64,000 nt of DNA from OMPR01 sp965183835 (lineage in GTDB: Bacteria > Pseudomonadota > Alphaproteobacteria > Rhodobacterales > Rhodobacteraceae). How positions within the stretch are numbered: the stretch's first letter is position 1; the number at the start of each line of letters is the position of its first letter. Made by a program: the position numbers and the translations under genes. The notes under the pieces are model-generated. The model saw only the letters and a program-made list of their open reading frames with translations, searched no databases and was not told the origin of the DNA. The DNA lies in the NCBI GenBank assembly GCA_965183835.1, contig CBCYME010000007.1:1-64000 (forward strand), given 5' to 3'. Positions 46,580 through 55,095 of this stretch are shown one piece after another.

Positions 46580-46595
46580 TTGACCAACTGGTCAA
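46580..46595. promoter_or_regulatory. RutR operator, perfect match
   Basis: TTGACCAACTGGTCAA matches the E. coli RutR consensus TTGACCAnnTGGTCAA at all 14 defined positions. It lies between the divergent M20 hydrolase operon (49 bp from its start) and the rutR-like gene (103 bp from its start), so it could control both. Confidence 0.85.
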
Positions 46596-46698
46596 ACTCA
46601 CGCTATCACGGGCTCGTCACCAGTCAAGAAATTGCGACCCCTCAAGACAAAATTGCCCAATTTTATCGCTTGTTTGAAGAGAAAGTAGGCACCAAAAA

Positions 46699-47307
46699 AT
46701 GGCCAAAGACCGCGCGCCCACCCGAATTCAGAAAAAAAACCGCGCAGCCATCCTTGAGGCCGCATTGAATGTCTTCTCTGCCAACGGGTTTCGTGGGGCG
46801 ACCGTCGATCAAATCGCGGCCGAAGCCGGGTTATCAAAGCCCAATCTGCTTTACTATTTTCCGTCAAAAATCGAGATGCACAACGCCTTGCTTGCGCAAT
46901 TGATGGACACGTGGCTAGACCCTTTGCGCGACTTGAATGCCGAGGGCGATCCACTGACCGAAATCATGGCCTATGTGCGGCGCAAGCTGCAAATGAGCCG
47001 GGATTTTCCGCGAGAAAGCCGGCTGTTCGCCAATGAAATCGTGCAGGGCGCGCCCCGGATTCACGATGCCTTGAATCATGATCTAAAAACGCTGGTTGAT
47101 GAAAAAACAATCGTGTTGGAAAAATGGATGGAGGCCGGAAAGATCGCGCGGGTTCATCCCTACCACCTGCTGTTCTCGGTCTGGTCGTTAACCCAACACT
47201 ATGCCGATTTTGATGTGCAAGTGCGCGCGATTTTGGGGAACGAAGACCCCTTTGATGGCGCCGAATCCTTTATCGAAACGCTGTATCAACGTCTACTTAC
47301 TCCATAA
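46699..47307 (+). CDS. rutR: TetR-family regulator, RutR-like
   Basis: A 202-residue TetR repressor. The HTH is in ATVDQIAAEAGLSKPNLLYYFPSK; the C-terminal domain (YVRRKLQMSRDFPRESRLFANEIVQGAP) is the YcdC/RutR form that binds uracil or thymine. It is flanked by a perfect RutR operator and lies between the divergent hydrolase operon and the convergent preT-preA unit. The likely role is derepression of pyrimidine degradation when uracil is available. Confidence 0.9.
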   Translation: MAKDRAPTRIQKKNRAAILEAALNVFSANGFRGATVDQIAAEAGLSKPNLLYYFPSKIEMHNALLAQLMDTWLDPLRDLNAEGDPLTEIMAYVRRKLQMSRDFPRESRLFANEIVQGAPRIHDALNHDLKTLVDEKTIVLEKWMEAGKIARVHPYHLLFSVWSLTQHYADFDVQVRAILGNEDPFDGAESFIETLYQRLLTP

Positions 47308-47337
47308 AAAAAGGGCGATGCCTGCGCACCGCCCTTC
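47305..47337 (-). terminator. Terminator between rutR and preA
   Basis: AAGGGCG and CGCCCTT arms lie between the convergent genes. On the minus strand the stem is followed by a seven-T run, making it a good preTA terminator; on the plus strand the stop of rutR overlaps the A-tract, and only a short T pair follows. Confidence 0.75.
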
Positions 47338-47357
47338 GGAAATAATCTCCCGTAACC

Positions 47358-48662
47358 CTATTCAGCCGCTTGCGACGAAGGGTTGTTGGGGTGGGTTGTC
47401 CAATTAGCGTATTCCTCGGTCACCGTTTTACCAGTGCGAGGGTCAACAAGACCCGGCTCCATGGCTTCCATGGTGATGCAATTGTCCACTGGGCAGACAT
47501 TAACGCACAAGTTGCACGCCACACATTCATCATCATTGACGGTAAATGTACGATCCTCGGACATGTCGATGGCCTGATGCGAGGTATCTTCACACGCCGC
47601 ATAACAGCGCCCGCATTTGATACATGCGTCCTGATCAATTACCGCCTTAGAAATCGCGTTCAGGTTCAAATACTGCCAATCAGTCACATTGGGCGTCGCC
47701 ATGCCGATGAAGTCATCGGTCGAGGTATAGCCCTTTTCGTCCATCCACTGCGACAAGCCCGAGATCATCTCTTCGACAATCTTGAACCCATAGGTCATCG
47801 CGGCCGTGCAGACCTGAACATTGCCAGCCCCCAACGCCATAAATTCTGCCGCATCGCGCCATGTGGTCACCCCGCCAATGGCCGAAATCGGCAGGCCATG
47901 TGTCTGCGGGCACCGGGCGATTTCCGCCACCATGTTCATCGCAATCGGCTTGACCGCCGGGCCGCAATATCCACCATGGGTGCCCTTGTCGCCAATCATC
48001 GGCTCGGGTGCCATCGCATCAAGATTAACAGACGTGATCGAGTTGATCGTATTGATCAAGCTGACCGCATCTGCACCACCCGCCTTGGCCGCCCGGGCCG
48101 GAAAGCGCACGTCTGTAATGTTTGGCGTCAACTTAACGATGACCGGCTTGTCATAGTTTTCTTTGCACCAACGGGTCACCATTTCGATGTATTCCGGCAC
48201 CTGCCCCACAGCAGACCCCATACCGCGTTCAGCCATGCCATGCGGACAACCAAAATTCAGCTCAATCCCATCTGCCCCGGTCTCCATGACCCGTGGCAGG
48301 ATCGCCTTCCAAGCCGCCTCTTCACACGGCACCATCAAGGACACGATAATAGCACGATCCGGGTAGTCTTTTTTGACGCGCGTGATCTCTTCCAAATTGG
48401 TTTCAAGCGGGCGATCCGTGATCAGCTCAATGTTATTGAGCCCCAGCAACCGACGATCCGCACCAAAGATCGCACCATAGCGTGGACCATTCACGTTCAC
48501 GACGGGTGGCCCTTCGGAGCCGAGTGTTTTCCACACGACACCGCCCCAGCCCGCCTCAAAGGCGCGGCGGACATTGTATTCTTTGTCAGTCGGTGGCGCG
48601 GACGCCAGCCAGAACGGATTCGGGCTTTGGATACCCAAGAAGTTTGTTGTTAAATCAGCCAT
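47358..48662 (-). CDS. preA: NAD(P)-dependent dihydropyrimidine dehydrogenase subunit PreA
   Basis: A 434-residue subunit that reduces uracil and thymine to the 5,6-dihydro forms. The FMN-binding TIM barrel resembles dihydroorotate dehydrogenase, with the active-site cysteine in NFGCPHGMAERGMG. Two C-terminal [4Fe-4S] motifs follow: CIKCGRCYAAC and CVACNLCVNVCPV. The start is set at 48662, preceded by GGGAGG; residues upstream are not conserved. It pairs with preT, 67 bp upstream. Confidence 0.95.
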   Translation of the reverse strand: MADLTTNFLGIQSPNPFWLASAPPTDKEYNVRRAFEAGWGGVVWKTLGSEGPPVVNVNGPRYGAIFGADRRLLGLNNIELITDRPLETNLEEITRVKKDYPDRAIIVSLMVPCEEAAWKAILPRVMETGADGIELNFGCPHGMAERGMGSAVGQVPEYIEMVTRWCKENYDKPVIVKLTPNITDVRFPARAAKAGGADAVSLINTINSITSVNLDAMAPEPMIGDKGTHGGYCGPAVKPIAMNMVAEIARCPQTHGLPISAIGGVTTWRDAAEFMALGAGNVQVCTAAMTYGFKIVEEMISGLSQWMDEKGYTSTDDFIGMATPNVTDWQYLNLNAISKAVIDQDACIKCGRCYAACEDTSHQAIDMSEDRTFTVNDDECVACNLCVNVCPVDNCITMEAMEPGLVDPRTGKTVTEEYANWTTHPNNPSSQAAE

Positions 48663-48729
48663 TTGTCGGCCTCCCTGATGCACAACCGGCATCTTCATTT
48701 TGTCCAAAACAGTCAGCTTCAACCCAGTG

Positions 48730-50064
48730 TCATGCGTTGAGGCTGGCATGAATATCCATTGCGGCGTCGCGCCCTTCGGCCACGGCTGTCACAGTCAGAT
48801 CATCGCCCCCAGCGGCACAATCGCCCCCGGCCCAAACACCATCGACCGAGGTCCGCCCCGCGTCAGAAACAGCGATTTTACGCCCATCCAACGCAACCAC
48901 GTCGGGTGAACCTTGCAAGGTTTGGCCGATCGCTTTGAACACTTGATCTGCCTTGAGGCGGGTGGTTTCCCCCGTGCCGCTCAGTTCTCCGCCCGCGCTC
49001 GAAGTGTATTCCAGCTCGATCTCGGCCGCCGCGCCATTGCCGTGCACAGCAACGGGCTGAACGTTGAACATCAACTTCACGCCCTTGGAACTTGCCAAGT
49101 CTTGCTCGAACCGACTTGCCCCCATGGCCTCGCGTCCACGCCGATAAGCAACCGTCACGTTTTCAGACCCAAGTAATTTGGACTGAACCGCCGCATCAAT
49201 CGCGGTCATCCCGCCACCGATCACAACAACGTTCCGCCCCACTGGAAGCGCCTCCAAATCATCAGCCTGACGCAGATCGGCGATAAAATCGACTGCATCC
49301 CGCACACCGTCTTTGTCTTCGCCATCAACGCGCAGAGCATTCACGCCGGTCAAGCCAATCGACAAAAACACCGCGTCATGATCGCCCTTAAGCCCGTCCA
49401 ACGTCAGCCCTGCACCCAGTGCTTGGCCTGTCTCGATACGAATGCCGCCGATTTTCAGCAACCAATCAACCTCGCGTTCGGCAAAGCTGTTGGTGGACTT
49501 ATACGCGGCGATGCCGAATTCGTTCAGGCCACCAGATTTTGCGCGTGCCTCATAGATCACCACGTCATTGCCAAGCATTGCCAGACGATGTGCGCAAGAC
49601 AGACCCGCAGGCCCTGCCCCCACGACGGCAACAGTCTTGCCCGTCGCGGCCGCCCGCTCAAACGGGTGAACCCCAGAGGTCATCAGTGTATCCGTTGCAA
49701 ACCGCTGCAGACGCCCGATTTCAACCGGCTTGCCCTCGGCGGTTTCGCGTACGCAAACCTCTTCGCACAAGGTTTCGGTCGGACAAACCCGGGCACACAT
49801 GCCCCCAAGAATGTTCTGATCGAAAATCGTGCGTGCAGCCGCTTCTGGAGTCCCTGTAGCGATCTGGCGAATGAACAGCGGAATATCGATGTCGCTGGGA
49901 CATGCCGTTACGCATGGTGCATCATAACAAAAATAACAACGATCCGCTGCCACAGCTGCCTCGTGAGGGGCATATGCTGGGTGAAGGTCATCAAAGTTTC
50001 CGGCAATTTCATCGCTGGATAGCCGCCCGGCCTGAATGCCCGGAGCTGTCTGGCCCTGTGCCAT
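48730..50064 (-). CDS. preT: NAD(P)-dependent dihydropyrimidine dehydrogenase subunit PreT
   Basis: A 444-residue flavoprotein of the GltD-like family that passes electrons from NAD(P)H to PreA. N-terminal cysteine-rich cluster motifs (CYFCYDAPCVTACP and CARVCPTETLCEEVC), the FAD motif VAVVGAGPAGLSCA and the NAD(P) motif VVVIGGGMTAIDAA are all intact. The ATG is preceded by a strong AGGGAGAGAG. A RutR-like site lies 55-70 bp upstream of the start. Confidence 0.95.
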   Translation of the reverse strand: MAQGQTAPGIQAGRLSSDEIAGNFDDLHPAYAPHEAAVAADRCYFCYDAPCVTACPSDIDIPLFIRQIATGTPEAAARTIFDQNILGGMCARVCPTETLCEEVCVRETAEGKPVEIGRLQRFATDTLMTSGVHPFERAAATGKTVAVVGAGPAGLSCAHRLAMLGNDVVIYEARAKSGGLNEFGIAAYKSTNSFAEREVDWLLKIGGIRIETGQALGAGLTLDGLKGDHDAVFLSIGLTGVNALRVDGEDKDGVRDAVDFIADLRQADDLEALPVGRNVVVIGGGMTAIDAAVQSKLLGSENVTVAYRRGREAMGASRFEQDLASSKGVKLMFNVQPVAVHGNGAAAEIELEYTSSAGGELSGTGETTRLKADQVFKAIGQTLQGSPDVVALDGRKIAVSDAGRTSVDGVWAGGDCAAGGDDLTVTAVAEGRDAAMDIHASLNA

Positions 50065-50118
50065 CTCTCTCTCCCTGAGATATGTTTTTATCCGCCCCAG
50101 ATTGCCACATTTGAATTT

Positions 50119-50134
50119 TTTATCAATTGGTAAA
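50119..50134. promoter_or_regulatory. RutR-like operator upstream of preT
   Basis: TTTATCAATTGGTAAA matches 11 of 14 defined positions of the RutR consensus, with the central CAnnTGGT core kept. Its distance from the preT start (about 55 bp) fits promoter overlap. Confidence 0.6.
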
Positions 50135-50163
50135 ATTTTGAAACGCGGTCAAAAACGCAAAAA

Positions 50164-50186
50164 CCGGGCTGAGGCGCCCGGCTTTT
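50164..50186 (-). terminator. Rho-independent terminator after the double-cupin gene
   Basis: On the minus strand GCCGGGC... pairs with ...GCCCGG and is followed by TTTTTG, about 40 bp after the cupin stop. Confidence 0.75.
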
Positions 50187-50223
50187 AAGCATTTTTTCTG
50201 TGTTCCGAGTGCGGATAAGGCGA

Positions 50224-50856
50224 TTAAATCATGCCCAATAGATGCCCAGACTTGATCCAGACCCGCGCGCCCGCTGCGCCCGCAATGGCCAAAAGCTGTG
50301 ATCCCGGCGGCAGTCGCAGCCAGCTCCAGGCGGTAAATTCTTCGTCCGCTTCGACAAAGCTGCCGTCTAGAACGAACACTTCGACCCCTCCCGGCGCATC
50401 GATTGATACAGGCGCACCTGGAGCCCAATTTTCAATGCGCACGTCCTCATGCGTGTCTTGGTGCAGGGGCACAATGCCAGCGCCCACCATTGATTTTCGC
50501 ACTGCGGTCCGGTCATCCCGATCAAACTGATGAAGTTTAACCAAGATTGTCGCGCCCGGTTCTGTTGCCGGTGTATGTGACGAGGTTGGTGGATTGCGAA
50601 CATAAGTACCCTTGGGGAAATCACCCAACTCGTCCTGAAAAACCCCATCCAGCACCAGATATTCTTCGCCGCCATCATGGGTGTGAGCTGAAAACGCACT
50701 GCCCGGCGCAAACCGAACAATCGTGGTTGCGCGCGCAACTTCATCGCCGATTCGATCCAACATCTTTCGCTCGACGCCCGCTGCAGGGGACGGAACCCAA
50801 GCAGTCTGGTCAAAGTGAACAGAGGCACGTCGGGTGAAATCTGCATTGAGTCGCAT
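50224..50856 (-). CDS. Double-cupin, ChrR-like cupin protein
   Basis: A 210-residue protein with two cupin units. The first has FAPGSAFSAHTHDGGEEYLVLDG (HxH and Glu ligands) and PPTSSHTPA; the second has PGGVEVFVLDGSF. This resembles the C-terminal cupin domain of the anti-sigma factor ChrR, but no N-terminal zinc-binding anti-sigma part is present. A metal-dependent enzyme or sensor role is possible. It is divergent from the 3-hydroxyanthranilate dioxygenase gene, and its promoter shares the palindrome-containing 370-bp region. Confidence 0.75.
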   Translation of the reverse strand: MRLNADFTRRASVHFDQTAWVPSPAAGVERKMLDRIGDEVARATTIVRFAPGSAFSAHTHDGGEEYLVLDGVFQDELGDFPKGTYVRNPPTSSHTPATEPGATILVKLHQFDRDDRTAVRKSMVGAGIVPLHQDTHEDVRIENWAPGAPVSIDAPGGVEVFVLDGSFVEADEEFTAWSWLRLPPGSQLLAIAGAAGARVWIKSGHLLGMI

Positions 50857-51226
50857 GTTCGTCTCCAGACTAATTGCCTCCGTCAGATGAGGGCAGTCAC
50901 ATTCAAATGAAACACTTTACCGAGGAAGTGACCAGATCGTGAGGTCTTCATTTTCGTCTGCATCCTGCACTATTCCCAATCAGCCTAGGCAAACGACCCG
51001 TTTGGCTTCTCGTCAAAAAGGCTTGACAAACACATATACTTTAACCTTAAAATTTCATACATGAAATACTTATCGCCACCTTTTGCACCAAACCCGCTCT
51101 TGCCACGGAGGCCATGGGTATTTCGTTTTTCAATACCAGCATTCGGACAATTCCCTTGTCATTCCCCCTCTCGCGCACCGACGCTGGGCCAAAGCCCAAC
51201 CGGGCAAAACGGGAGGAAATAGACCA
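50857..51226. other. Divergent intergenic region between the cupin and dioxygenase genes
   Basis: 370 bp with no supported gene. It contains a TTGACA hexamer at 51023-51028 with an AT-rich -10 region about 18 bp further on, giving a likely promoter for the dioxygenase-TRAP unit. A palindrome at 51052-51067 follows. The rest towards the cupin start shows no recognisable site. Confidence 0.55.
51052..51067. promoter_or_regulatory. Palindrome ATTTCAT-AC-ATGAAAT, candidate operator
   Basis: Perfect 7-bp arms with a 2-nt spacer lie just downstream of a TTGACA promoter element and 160 bp before the dioxygenase start. No regulator gene is adjacent, so the binding protein is unknown. Confidence 0.5.
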
Positions 51227-51769
51227 ATGGGACGCCTGAGCGCCTTTAACTTTCAAAAATGGATTGATGAGCACAAACACCTGCTAAAGCCACCTGTTGG
51301 CAATCAGCAGGTCTGGGAAGATGCTGATCTGATGGTCACCGTTGTCGGGGGCCCAAACAAGCGCACCGATTATCATGATGATCCCGTCGAAGAGTTCTTT
51401 TACCAACTCAAAGGCGACATGGTTCTCAAACTGTTTGACGACGGGGAGTTCTATGACGTCCCCATTCGCGAAGGCGAGATTTTCCTGCTGCCGCCCCATG
51501 TGCGCCATTCCCCGCAGCGCCCGCAAGAAGGCTCAATCGGGTTGGTCATCGAACCCAAGCGGCCCGAAGGCGCACATGATGCGATTGAATGGTTCTGTTT
51601 TGGGTGCGGCACCAAAGTCCACCGCGCGGAGCTGATCTTGGAAAGCATCGTCCGCGATCTGCCACCTGTTTATGAACAGTTTTACAAATCAACCGAATCC
51701 CGCACTTGCCCCAGTTGTGGCGAGATTCATCCGGGAAAAGAACCACCCGAGGGTTGGGTCACACTCTGA
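51227..51769 (+). CDS. nbaC: 3-Hydroxyanthranilate 3,4-dioxygenase
   Basis: A 180-residue cupin-fold enzyme that opens the ring of 3-hydroxyanthranilate. The catalytic Fe(II) ligands His50, Glu56 and His94 are found in TDYHDDPVEEFF and PPHVRHSP; the second, rubredoxin-like iron site uses CFGC and CPSC cysteines near residues 125-165. The ATG at 51227 follows GGGAGG; the upstream frame extension is not conserved. It heads a unit with a TRAP transporter, suggesting uptake of an aromatic acid from the kynurenine or anthranilate type. No other kynurenine pathway gene is here. Confidence 0.92.
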   Translation: MGRLSAFNFQKWIDEHKHLLKPPVGNQQVWEDADLMVTVVGGPNKRTDYHDDPVEEFFYQLKGDMVLKLFDDGEFYDVPIREGEIFLLPPHVRHSPQRPQEGSIGLVIEPKRPEGAHDAIEWFCFGCGTKVHRAELILESIVRDLPPVYEQFYKSTESRTCPSCGEIHPGKEPPEGWVTL

Positions 51770-51819
51770 ACCACCCTTACACTCAGAAAAAAACGAATGA
51801 TTCTATCAGGGAGAGAGAG

Positions 51820-52803
51820 ATGACATTCACCTTCAAAGGGCTCGTAAAAAGCGCCGCCTGTGCAGCAATGGCGCTAACCGCCTTACCCGCTGTGGCCAAA
51901 GATTTCCGTCTTGGCCTTATCACACCACCACCGCACGTCTGGACCAAAGCTGCCCAAGCATTTGGCGACGAGTTGGCCGAAAAATCCGACGGTGCGCATA
52001 GTGTCACGGTCTTTCCAGCCCGTCAGCTCGGCAACGAAGCACAAATGCTGCAACAGCTGCAGACTGGCGCTCTTGACATGGCCTTTATGACCGTCGCCGA
52101 GGTCAGCAACCGCGTGCCCAACATGGGGGCATTTTATGCGCCGTATCTGGCGAATGACATGAGCCATGCCGCTGCCATCCTGCGCTCGGACACCGCCAAA
52201 GGGATGCTGGAAGTGTTGCCGCAAGAGGCCGGCGTGGTTGGCGTTGGCTATGGTAGTGCCGGCATGCGTCAAATCCTGAGCCGGGGTGAAGTCAATTCAG
52301 CAGCTGATTTGGCTGGTGTGAAACTGCGGATCACCCCATTTGATCCGATTCTTGATTTCTACAACCTCTTGGGGTCGGCCCCCACACCGATGCCTTTGCC
52401 TGCCGTTTATGACGCATTGGCCAACGGACAGGTTGACGCCATTGATATGGATGTCGAGCTGATCAATGTTCTGAAATACTATGAACATGCTGACACCTTG
52501 CTGATTTCAAATCACATGATGTTCCCAATGGTCGGGCTGATTTCAGCGCGCGTTTACGCAGGGATGTCTGCCGAAGATAAATCCATGGTTTCAGAATTGA
52601 TGGCAAAACATGTGGATACTACCCTGGACGCCTATATCGAAAAATCCCCAGCCTGGACTGAAAAGCTGAACACGGTTGGCATCAACGTGCACACAGTTGA
52701 TGCGGCCTATTTTGGCGATGTTATGGGCAAATGGGAAGAAATCTGGGCGGCCAAAGCCCCCTCCCTTCCTGATCTGCGCGCTGCGGCTGACGCAACAAAA
52801 TAA
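51820..52803 (+). CDS. dctP: TRAP transporter substrate-binding protein (DctP type)
   Basis: A 327-residue periplasmic solute-binding protein. Signal peptide LVKSAACAAMALTALPAVA is followed by mature FRLGLITPPPHVWTKAAQAFGDEL. DctP-family features include GALDMAFMTVAEVSN and GVKLRITPFDP, where the Arg usually contacts a carboxylate of the ligand. The ATG at 51820 follows GGGAGAGAG. It is 50 bp after the dioxygenase gene; the ligand is probably an aromatic carboxylate feeding that enzyme, by context only. Confidence 0.9.
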   Translation: MTFTFKGLVKSAACAAMALTALPAVAKDFRLGLITPPPHVWTKAAQAFGDELAEKSDGAHSVTVFPARQLGNEAQMLQQLQTGALDMAFMTVAEVSNRVPNMGAFYAPYLANDMSHAAAILRSDTAKGMLEVLPQEAGVVGVGYGSAGMRQILSRGEVNSAADLAGVKLRITPFDPILDFYNLLGSAPTPMPLPAVYDALANGQVDAIDMDVELINVLKYYEHADTLLISNHMMFPMVGLISARVYAGMSAEDKSMVSELMAKHVDTTLDAYIEKSPAWTEKLNTVGINVHTVDAAYFGDVMGKWEEIWAAKAPSLPDLRAAADATK

Positions 52804-52821
52804 CCCAAACATCCAATGCAT

Positions 52822-52848
52822 GACGGGCCGGGCAAAATCCGGCCCGTC
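52822..52848 (+). other. Intercistronic hairpin between dctP and dctQ
   Basis: Perfect 10-bp arms GACGGGCCGG and CCGGCCCGTC enclose a 7-nt loop 19 bp after the dctP stop. There is no T-tract, so it may stabilise the dctP message for higher expression of the binding protein, a known pattern in transporter operons. Confidence 0.6.
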
Positions 52849-52871
52849 GTGTGTCAGACAAAGGCAGGCAT

Positions 52872-53414
52872 ATGCTCTATCGGGCTTCCCATCTCTGGGC
52901 ACGTATCGAAGTTTTTCTGGCTGCGACCTTCGCGGCTCTTATCACCGGTCTCATCCTTCTTAACGTTGTGACCCGTTCAACAGGCAATGCAATCTATTGG
53001 GTCGACGAGGCTGCAATTTACGCCATGGTCTGGATGTGTTTTCTGGCGGCCTCTGCCGCTATTCATTACCGATCCACCATTGCCGTTACCGTCGTTAATG
53101 AATTCGTCCCCGCCCCAGTCCGCTATTGGATGGAGCGCGCGGTGGATGTCGTCATTTTCGTGTTCGCCTGCCTGATGGTCTGGATTTGCCTGCGCTGGTT
53201 CATGCCGCTGCAACTGATGGAGGCCGTATGGGACGTCAAAGCGTTTCAAGGGAACACGTTCAATTTCATCTATGCCGAACCGACGAATACGCTGGGCATC
53301 AAGAAAGTTTGGGTCTGGCTGGTGATGCCTGTCTTTACCCTTGGCGCCTTGCTGCACACCACTGCAAATTTGTTTCATCCCGGCCATGCCGCCCAAGTGG
53401 AGGCTGCTGAATGA
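52872..53414 (+). CDS. dctQ: TRAP transporter small permease (DctQ type)
   Basis: A 180-residue inner-membrane protein with four helices (roughly residues 12-33, 48-68, 88-110, 140-162). The YWVDEAAIYAMVWMCFLAASAAIHYRS segment is the DctQ signature. The ATG at 52872 follows AGGCAGGC; the upstream start is less likely. It overlaps dctM by 4 nt (ATGA). Confidence 0.88.
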   Translation: MLYRASHLWARIEVFLAATFAALITGLILLNVVTRSTGNAIYWVDEAAIYAMVWMCFLAASAAIHYRSTIAVTVVNEFVPAPVRYWMERAVDVVIFVFACLMVWICLRWFMPLQLMEAVWDVKAFQGNTFNFIYAEPTNTLGIKKVWVWLVMPVFTLGALLHTTANLFHPGHAAQVEAAE

Positions 53415-54670
53415 CGCCCCTAATTTTCCTTGTTCTACTGTTCGCATCGGTGCCGATTGCCCTGGTGCTGGCCCTGACCGCTCTGTGGTACATACACGAG
53501 AGTGGCAACCTAGTATTGTACGATAGCTTCGCCCAACAAGCCTTTGCTGGTGTTGAAAATTATGGACTTCTCGCCATTCCACTTTTCATCCTGACCGGGG
53601 AGTTGATGAACGAGGGCGGAATGACCCAACGCTTGGTCCAAGCTGCCCGTGTTTTCGTCGGAGGGTTTCGTGGTGGGTTGGCCTATATCAACCTACTGGC
53701 CAATATGTTCATGGCGGCCATCATCGGATCGGCCGCCAGCCAGATCGCCGTGATGAGCCGCGCCATGGTGCCCGCCATGACCAAAGAAGGGTACGATCCC
53801 GGCTTTGCCGCCGCAACCACTGCAGCAGGTGGATTGCTGGCCCCAGTCATCCCACCGTCGATGCTGTTTGTGATCTACGGCGTTCTGGCGCAACTCCCGA
53901 TTGGGGATCTGTTCATTGCTGGCATCATTCCGGGCCTGATCATGGCCGGGTCTTTTTTCATCGTGATTGCCCTGATTGGGCTCGTCAAAGATTTCCCCAA
54001 GGGTGAATGGATGACACTCCCAGTGGCCATGCGCGCGCTACGGGATGCGCTGCCTGCCTTTCTGATCCCAATTGCCATTGTGGGTGGCATTCTCTTTGGC
54101 ATCGCAACGCCAACGGAATCAGCGGCTGTGGCATCCCTGATCGCGCTGGCCGTTGGATGGGGAATCTATCGGGAAATCAAACCCAGTGATTTGGGACAGC
54201 TGTTCGTTCGCACAGCAACCAATTCCTCGCTGGTGATTTTCATGATTGCAGCCGCAAATGTGTTTGGCTGGGTCGTGATCTACGAAGAGCTGCCACAGAA
54301 GCTGGCCGCGTTCCTTGCCACTGTGACATCTGATCCCTTCACGTTCCTGCTGATCGTGAACGTCTGCTTGTTGTTTGTCGGGATGCTGATCGACGGCATC
54401 GCAGCGTTGATCCTGATCACGCCCATTTTGCTGCCCATTGCGATGAACACCTATGACATCAACCCCTATCAATTCGGGGTCGTCATCAGCCTCAATCTCG
54501 TGCTCGGGTTGCTCACCCCACCTGTGGGCGTCGGGTTATACATCGCTTCGGCCATGTCCGGCGTAAAACCATTTACGATTTTCGCAGCCCTCTGGCCGTT
54601 CCTATTGGCGGTGACGATTGTGTTGCTGGTGCTGAGCTATTTTCCAATCCTCAGCACAGCGCTCATCTAG
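53411..54670 (+). CDS. dctM: TRAP transporter large permease (DctM type)
   Basis: A 419-residue ion-transporter-family permease with about twelve helices. Typical segments are ILTGELMNEGGMTQRL, GSAASQIAVMSRAMVPAM, PPSMLFVIYGVLAQLPIGDLF and a C-terminal LVLGLLTPPVGVGLYI. It couples uptake to a sodium gradient in known systems. It is the last gene of the unit and ends 4 bp from the convergent interrupted outer-membrane gene. Confidence 0.92.
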   Translation: MTPLIFLVLLFASVPIALVLALTALWYIHESGNLVLYDSFAQQAFAGVENYGLLAIPLFILTGELMNEGGMTQRLVQAARVFVGGFRGGLAYINLLANMFMAAIIGSAASQIAVMSRAMVPAMTKEGYDPGFAAATTAAGGLLAPVIPPSMLFVIYGVLAQLPIGDLFIAGIIPGLIMAGSFFIVIALIGLVKDFPKGEWMTLPVAMRALRDALPAFLIPIAIVGGILFGIATPTESAAVASLIALAVGWGIYREIKPSDLGQLFVRTATNSSLVIFMIAAANVFGWVVIYEELPQKLAAFLATVTSDPFTFLLIVNVCLLFVGMLIDGIAALILITPILLPIAMNTYDINPYQFGVVISLNLVLGLLTPPVGVGLYIASAMSGVKPFTIFAALWPFLLAVTIVLLVLSYFPILSTALI

Positions 54671-55065
54671 GGTATCAGAACTGAAACGACAGACCCGCCA
54701 AGACACCTTGTTGGGTCGCGTCATACAGAAAGCTCCCGTTTTGCCGATCAACGGTCATCCAACGGTAGCCTAAAACCCCGGCGGTGGTTGGTGTAAACTG
54801 ATACCCGACCCCGCCGAACACATCCGCCATGCTTTCAGACCCGGCCCCGAAACCGCCAACATAGGCCCAGCCGGTGACAAAACTGCGCTCTCCAATTTCG
54901 CGCCGGCCGCGCACACCGATGATCGGATCCACCCAACTGTCTGCCCCATTCGCTGTACGGCCCGGCGCGTTCCCCGGTGTCAGGGTCATATCGGTTTTGA
55001 CCCGCCAGTATCGCAGGCCGCCCGATACCCAAACTTCATAATTGGAAGCCTGCGCCAGTTCATAA

Positions 55066-55069
55066 TCAG
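55066..55069. repeat. Target site duplication (left copy)
   Basis: TCAG directly abuts the left end of the IS element and is repeated at 56323-56326. Four bases is the size expected for IS407-group IS3 elements. Confidence 0.85.
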
Positions 55070-55095
55070 TGACCTGCCCCCCAAGGCTCCCTCAT
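55070..55095. repeat. Left terminal inverted repeat of the IS
   Basis: Starts TGACCTGCCCCCC and pairs imperfectly with the inverted right end. The CCCTCA segment is also shared, with one small length difference. Confidence 0.8.

Noticed and set aside
47370..48653. A 427-residue open frame on the plus strand
   Set aside because: It is entirely antisense to preA, which has intact FMN and iron-sulfur motifs.
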